Under the pieces are notes generated by a model. That model saw nothing but the letters and a program-made list of their open reading frames with translations, was not told the origin of the DNA and made no database searches. A stretch of DNA of 64,000 nt from Paenisporosarcina cavernae. Lineage in GTDB: Bacteria; Bacillota; Bacilli; Bacillales_A; Planococcaceae. Shown here piece after piece: positions 63,281-64,000 of the stretch. Position 1 is the stretch's first letter; the number at the start of each line of letters is the position of its first letter. A program made the position numbers and the translations under genes. Location: the NCBI RefSeq assembly GCF_003595195.1, contig NZ_CP032418.1:322501-386500 (forward strand), written 5' to 3'.

Positions 63281-64000
63281 TGTCAGTCTAAAAAAAGTAG
63301 TCGGTAAAGGCTATAAAGAGTTCTGGAATTACAAAGGTCGGTACAGAGTTGTAAAAGGTGGCCGTGGTTCTAAGAAATCAACTACAACTGCCTTGAACAT
63401 TATCACTCGAATGATGGAATATCCACTTGCTAATACACTTGTGGTACGTAAAGTATTCAAAGACCATAAAGATTCAACATACACTCAGCTAAAATGGGCA
63501 ACTAAACGTTTGCAAGTTGATCACTTATGGGAGTTTCGTTTAAGTCCTTTAGAAATTATTTATAAGCCTACAGGGCAGAAGATTCTTTTTAGAGGATTAG
63601 ACAATCCAATGAGTATCACGTCCATAACCGTGGAAGTAGGGTTTCTCTGTTGGGCTTGGTTTGAGGAAGCATACCAAATCGTGAATGAAGATGACTTCGA
63701 CAAAGTAGATATGTCCATTCGTGGAGAATTACCAGATGGATATTTCAAACAAATAACGCTTACCTTTAACCCGTGGAATGAACGCCATTGGTTGAAGAAG
63801 CGTTTTTTTGATGCCGTGAGTGCGAATGTATTAGCGATTACAACGAATTATTTATGCAATGAATTCCTTGGTCAAGACGACATCGAACTATTTGAGTGGA
63901 TGAAAGAGCATAACCCGAGACGATACAAAATCGAAGGTCTTGGCGAATGGGGTATCTCTGAAGGTGCAATCTTCACTAACTGGTATGTAAATGCTTTTGA
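63264..64000 (+). CDS. Terminase large subunit, 3' end outside window
   Basis: First 245 codons of a PBSX-type large terminase, the ATP-driven DNA packaging motor. [14 protein letters not shown] is the Walker A region (Lys replaces the usual Gly before K-S). [13 protein letters not shown] carries Walker B and the catalytic Glu, and [17 protein letters not shown] is the coupling motif. ATG at 63264 lies inside the small subunit gene. The frame is open to the window end. Confidence 0.93.
   Translation, partial: MTLKTNVSLKKVVGKGYKEFWNYKGRYRVVKGGRGSKKSTTTALNIITRMMEYPLANTLVVRKVFKDHKDSTYTQLKWATKRLQVDHLWEFRLSPLEIIYKPTGQKILFRGLDNPMSITSITVEVGFLCWAWFEEAYQIVNEDDFDKVDMSIRGELPDGYFKQITLTFNPWNERHWLKKRFFDAVSANVLAITTNYLCNEFLGQDDIELFEWMKEHNPRRYKIEGLGEWGISEGAIFTNWYVNAF

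Larger units (their letters stand above)
47682..64000. mobile_element. Left part of a prophage (Siphovirus-type gene order)
   Basis: Gene order integrase, repressor, Cro-like, excisionase-like, antirepressor, recombination (SbcC-like, RecT, MBL), replication (DnaD, DnaC), RusA, methyltransferase, ArpU-like regulator, terminase small and large subunits is that of temperate tailed phages of Firmicutes. The structural genes and right end lie beyond 64000. One antirepressor gene carries a stop codon; otherwise the genes look intact. Confidence 0.93.

Overview
The window comes from a low-GC Gram-positive chromosome of the order Bacillales. The Lia-type envelope stress operon, FadR-like and CcpA-like (cre) operators, AGGAGG ribosome sites with frequent GTG/TTG starts, and the style of the proteins fit Planococcaceae (Sporosarcina / Paenisporosarcina / Psychrobacillus type). 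The family is an inference; no 16S gene is present.

Layout. 1-4350: end of a histidine kinase, a TrkA-type K+ channel and a multi-helix membrane protein. 4350-9050: a DinB-like protein and a leftward lia operon (liaI-liaH-liaF-liaS-liaR). 9050-14460: fatty/branched acyl-CoA oxidation genes (thiolase under a FadR-like box, SDR dehydrogenase, LCAD-type acyl-CoA dehydrogenase), split by a GrpB-family gene and a complete IS150-group insertion sequence. 14550-16000: a DedA protein beside UppP, both plausibly in undecaprenyl-phosphate recycling. 16140-19220: a diguanylate cyclase, then an MFS exporter with a leader peptide and a hairpin that masks its ribosome site. 19435-24390: an AIM24 protein and a lysine-catabolic operon (aldehyde dehydrogenase, lysine 6-dehydrogenase, acyl-CoA dehydrogenase) with a perfect cre site. 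24360-26530: an ABC-F gene with its own promoter, leader ORF and terminator, broken by a 1-nt frameshift. 26580-47520: AtoE transporter, secreted beta-propeller protein, split ThrE-type exporter, PAS-GGDEF-EAL protein, chemotaxis receptor, heterodimeric ABC exporter, acyltransferase, double GNAT, HelD-like ATPase, tryptophan 2,3-dioxygenase, glycerophosphodiesterase and a DUF2804 protein.

47609-64000: a tRNA-Ala(GGC) is followed directly by the left end of a prophage that runs out of the window: integrase, S24-type repressor, four operator-like sites, Cro-like and excisionase-like genes, a Rha antirepressor with an in-frame stop, an SbcC-like ATPase / RecT / metallo-beta-lactamase recombination module, DnaD- and DnaC-like replication genes, RusA, a solitary C5 cytosine methyltransferase, a reverse-oriented cassette of small membrane proteins, an ArpU-like late regulator and the terminase genes.

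Three things stand out. First, intergenic arrays with a 20-21-nt period occur at four places with three different head motifs, and the IS element sits inside one of them. Second, two resistance-type transporter/ATPase genes (MFS, ABC-F) each have a leader ORF and RNA structures that suggest ribosome-sensed attenuation. Third, the prophage carries an inverted small-membrane-protein cassette and a recombination module without a recognisable lambda/YqaJ-type exonuclease.
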